Origin: an uncultured Bacteroidales bacterium | Lineage (GTDB): Bacteria > Bacteroidota > Bacteroidia > Bacteroidales > P3 | Assembly: GCA_947176875.1 (NCBI GenBank) | Contig: CAMWSI010000030.1 | Coordinates: 1 to 8,036, forward strand | Length of the DNA stretch: 8,036 bases | Reading direction: 5' to 3' | In this document: positions 6,461 to 8,036 of the stretch, one piece after another | Layout of the letters: every line of letters begins with the position of its first letter | Numbering within the stretch: position 1 is the stretch's first letter | Translations under genes and position numbers: made by a program | Notes under the pieces: generated by a model | What the model saw: only the letters and a program-made list of their open reading frames with translations | Told to the model about the DNA's origin: nothing | Databases searched by the model: none

Positions 6461-7540
6461 ATGTTGAGTATAGATTTGCATAGCCGTCGGATGGCGGTAT
6501 CTCTGTTGTTGCTACTGTCGGGCGGGGTATGGTACGCCTATGGAAAACCGTCGGCTACGGCCGACACCCTGCTCTATCCGCTGTTTATCCGGCCGCAGAT
6601 TGCCGGCAACTTTGCCGAATTGCGCCGTACGCATTATCACGGCGGCCTGGATTTCAGGACGCATCAGCGTTGCGGCCTGCGGGTGCGCAGTGTGGCGGAC
6701 GGCGAGATTTACAAGATAGGACTTTCTGCCAAAGGTTACGGCAAGGTGCTGTACGTTCGTCACAATGGCGGAGAAGTCAGCGTCTATGCCCATCTCTCGC
6801 GTTTTCATCCGGCCATAGAGCGGATGTTGCGTGTCCGGGCGTTGAAAATGCCGAAAAAACGGAACATGCCCGATGTGATTCTGGAAGATTGGGTCATGCC
6901 GGTGCAAAGCGGACAGGTCATCGCGCGTTCCGGCAATACCGGTGCTTCGGGCGGGCCGCATCTGCATTTCGAATGGCGTTCGGGTGAAGGCGAGGATACG
7001 GCCGTTTTGGTCAATCCCTGCCTTAAAGGCTGGACGGTAACCGACCATACCGCTCCCCTGCTTAAAACGTTGGCCGTTTATCCGATGGATACGGAAAGTC
7101 ATGTGGCCGGCAGGCGTGCCCCACTCTATTGGCCGGTATCGGATTTACCGGACACCTGCCGCGTGGGCGGCCGGATCGGATTCGGACTGGAGGCTTTGGA
7201 CAGCATAGAGAAACTGAAATTCCACTACGGTCTCTATGCGCTGACGTTCAGCATAGACGGTGACACGCTGGCCCATTACCGTTGGGACAGCCTGCCGTTA
7301 CGCTACAACGGCACCGTTCATACGCATATCGACACCGCCTATTATCGACGGGGCGGCGGTCGTGTGGAATTGAGCCGTGTGGACGGGCGGACTCCCTATA
7401 CGCCTTACAGACAATATAAGGATGGCGGATGTCTGGTGGTCGAACCGCACCGATGTTACCGCTTGGTCGTGACGGCCGCCGATTTCAACGGCAATGTCGC
7501 GTTCATACAGATGGTGCTGGCCGGCGATTTGTTTTTTTGA
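6461..7540 (+). CDS. Exported M23-family metallopeptidase (LytM-like), short form
   Basis: A 359-residue zinc peptidase of the LytM/M23 fold, expected to cut peptidoglycan cross-bridges or stems in the periplasm. The start at 6461 gives a signal peptide: MLSIDLHSRR then a Leu-rich core (13-24). An ATG at 6491 is an alternative with a shorter N-region. The catalytic domain (about 39-190) has HGGLD (60-64; zinc ligands His60 and Asp64), ADGEIYKIG (79-87), YAHL (109-112; His111), SGNTGASGGPHLHFE (157-171; catalytic His167, zinc ligand His169) and NPCLKGW just after. All metal and catalytic residues are present, so it should be active. A linker, DHTAPLLKTLAVYP, leads to a beta-rich domain to the C-terminus, as in the Bacteroidota M23 proteins of about 550 residues. 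This one stops at GDLFF and appears to lack their last domain. The longer open frame upstream (from 6089) overlaps the previous gene and would lose the signal peptide. It is the third gene of the phoH operon. Confidence 0.9.
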   Translation: MLSIDLHSRRMAVSLLLLLSGGVWYAYGKPSATADTLLYPLFIRPQIAGNFAELRRTHYHGGLDFRTHQRCGLRVRSVADGEIYKIGLSAKGYGKVLYVRHNGGEVSVYAHLSRFHPAIERMLRVRALKMPKKRNMPDVILEDWVMPVQSGQVIARSGNTGASGGPHLHFEWRSGEGEDTAVLVNPCLKGWTVTDHTAPLLKTLAVYPMDTESHVAGRRAPLYWPVSDLPDTCRVGGRIGFGLEALDSIEKLKFHYGLYALTFSIDGDTLAHYRWDSLPLRYNGTVHTHIDTAYYRRGGGRVELSRVDGRTPYTPYRQYKDGGCLVVEPHRCYRLVVTAADFNGNVAFIQMVLAGDLFF

Positions 7541-7559
7541 AAATTTAACACTACTTTTG
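7528..7559 (+). promoter_or_regulatory. tRNA-Met promoter, overlapping the end of the M23 gene
   Basis: TTTG (7528-7531), 20 bases, then TACTTTTG (7552-7559) matches the Bacteroidota primary promoter consensus in both boxes and spacing. The -33 box lies in the last codons of the peptidase gene (its stop is 7538-7540). Transcription should begin near 7566, giving a tRNA precursor leader of about 70 bases. Confidence 0.7.
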
Positions 7560-7561
7560 CA

Positions 7562-7592
7562 CTCCATTTGGAGGTAGGGTGCTGTGCAGCAT
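7562..7592 (+). other. Two small tandem hairpins in the tRNA leader
   Basis: CTCCA (7562-7566) can pair with TGGAG (7569-7573), and GTGCTG (7579-7584) with CAGCAT (7587-7592, one G-U pair). Loops are only two bases as written, so the end pairs would open. Neither is followed by a T-run, so they are not terminators. They may be processing structures of the precursor or chance; the first lies at or just before the predicted transcription start. Confidence 0.25.
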
Positions 7593-7637
7593 ACGCTCGA
7601 ACAAGTTTGATGTCTGCGTTTGCCCTTCCCTCATTTC

Positions 7638-7711
7638 GGCGGGATAGCTCAGTTGGTTAGAGCGTCGGATTCATAACCCGGAGGTCACGAGTTCAACTCT
7701 CGTTCCCGCTA
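7638..7711 (+). tRNA. tRNA-Met (CAT anticodon), elongator type
   Basis: A complete cloverleaf can be drawn. The acceptor stem is GGCGGGA (7638-7644) with TCCCGCT (7704-7710), with one G-U pair at the end. The D arm is GCTC/GAGC with loop AGTTGGTTA (7647-7663). The anticodon arm is 7665-7681 with loop TTCATAA and anticodon CAT at 7672-7674; the closing pair is an A-C mismatch. The T arm is ACGAG/CTCGT with loop TTCAACT (7687-7703). The discriminator is A7711 and CCA is not encoded. The paired first base and the D arm argue against initiator tRNA, and the anticodon stem lacks the full GGG/CCC set. A lysidine-modified tRNA-Ile(CAT) is a less likely reading. The gene is single, with its own promoter, and ends just before a strong terminator. 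Confidence 0.93.
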
Positions 7712-7715
7712 CAGT

Positions 7716-7757
7716 AAAAAGAAAAAGGCTTGATGAAAATCAAGCCTTTTTCTTTTT
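7716..7757. terminator. Bidirectional intrinsic terminator
   Basis: A perfect 19-base inverted repeat (left arm 7716-7734, right arm 7739-7757) closes on a GAAA loop. The core stem GGCTTGAT/ATCAAGCC is flanked by AAAAAGAAAAA and TTTTTCTTTTT. Read either way it gives a hairpin followed by a T-rich tract, so it can end the tRNA (and any phoH-operon read-through) on the plus strand and the converging minus-strand gene that stops at 7775. Confidence 0.88.
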
Positions 7758-7774
7758 CATTTGATTCTCCGTCT

Positions 7775-8036
7775 TTAACGGACCAAGAGTTTGCAAGCCG
7801 CCCGGCGACCGTCTTCCCCGTTTACGACCACCATATAGAAGCCAGCCCGCAAAGACGCCGTCGGCAACAAAATGCGTTGTTGTCCGGCTTGTGCCTGAAG
7901 GCGCAGGGTTTCGCCCATCCGGATACCGCTCAGACTGTAAATGGTCACTGTCAGTTCTTCCGCTTTGGCCGTCGTGAAAGCAAGAACCGCATCATCGCCG
8001 GAAACCGGATTCGGATGGAGTGCCAAAGTATAGGCG
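7775..8036 (-). CDS. C-terminal end of a type IX-secreted protein (sorting domain; 5' end beyond window)
   Basis: The last 86 residues of a larger protein are visible; the frame stays open to the window edge, so the true start lies outside. The segment is a type A T9SS C-terminal sorting domain. It has LHPNPVSG near its start (family form YPNP), LTVTIYSLSGIRMGE (family form v.i.dl.G), GQQRILLPTASLRAGFYMV (family form L..G.Y.v.v) and a basic end KLLVR. In this system the domain directs a protein across the outer membrane through the T9SS pore and is then cut off by a sortase-like enzyme, usually leaving the cargo on the surface. The cargo domain is not in the window, so its function cannot be given. 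A TTG at 8024-8026 could be taken for a start but lies inside the domain. The stop is 18 bases from the shared terminator. Confidence 0.85.
   Translation of the reverse strand, partial: AYTLALHPNPVSGDDAVLAFTTAKAEELTVTIYSLSGIRMGETLRLQAQAGQQRILLPTASLRAGFYMVVVNGEDGRRAACKLLVR

Noticed and set aside
8024..8026. TTG as a start codon for an 83-residue minus-strand protein
   Set aside because: The frame continues in the same reading to the window edge, and the codon lies inside the sorting domain, so this is the end of a larger gene.
1..8036. Mobile elements, CRISPR arrays, phage genes or a new defence system
   Set aside because: No transposase or integrase motif, no regularly spaced repeats, no attachment-site duplication next to the tRNA within the window, and no composition break.

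Overview
The window looks like chromosomal DNA from a GC-rich member of the Bacteroidota, probably order Bacteroidales. The evidence is a GldF/GldG gliding and secretion-type ABC module, a type IX secretion C-terminal sorting domain at the right edge, promoters of the Bacteroidota form (TTTG, about 20 bases, TAnnTTTG), weak or absent Shine-Dalgarno sites, and a Bacteroidota-type M23 peptidase. I see no insertion sequence, phage gene, CRISPR array or obvious recent transfer, and base and codon use look even throughout.

Left part (1-3263, minus strand): a two-gene operon reading leftward. The promoter-proximal gene encodes a protein of the SAM hydroxide adenosyltransferase (DUF62/fluorinase-like) family. 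It keeps the family's fold-defining and SAM-binding motifs, but by my alignment it lacks all three residues of the Asp-Arg-His catalytic triad. Eighteen bases downstream begins a 790-residue fusion of GldF (ABC-2 permease) and GldG (auxiliary subunit). The partner ATPase GldA is not in the window.

Middle (3264-3403): a 140-base divergent intergenic region. It holds a near-consensus minus-strand promoter for the SAM-family/gldFG operon and a plus-strand -7 box for the rightward operon.

Centre-right (3404-7540, plus strand): a tightly packed three-gene operon. It encodes a PhoH-family ATPase, an unrecognised 684-residue exported helical (TPR-like) protein overlapping phoH by 10 bases, and an exported M23 metallopeptidase 16 bases further on. 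The order suggests that the exported helical protein acts at the cell envelope, perhaps with the peptidase; this is inference from context.

Right part (7528-8036): a tRNA-Met(CAT) gene with its own promoter, whose -33 element lies inside the end of the peptidase gene. It is followed by a perfect 19-bp inverted-repeat terminator that works in both directions. On the other side of that terminator, on the minus strand, is the 3' end of a gene for a type IX-secreted protein cut by the window edge. No terminator is seen between the peptidase gene and the tRNA, so the phoH operon probably reads through the tRNA to the shared terminator.

Most of this is ordinary core Bacteroidota content. The points most worth a second look are the triad-less SAM hydrolase homologue, the gldF-gldG fusion it is coupled to, and the uncharacterised exported protein between phoH and the M23 peptidase.
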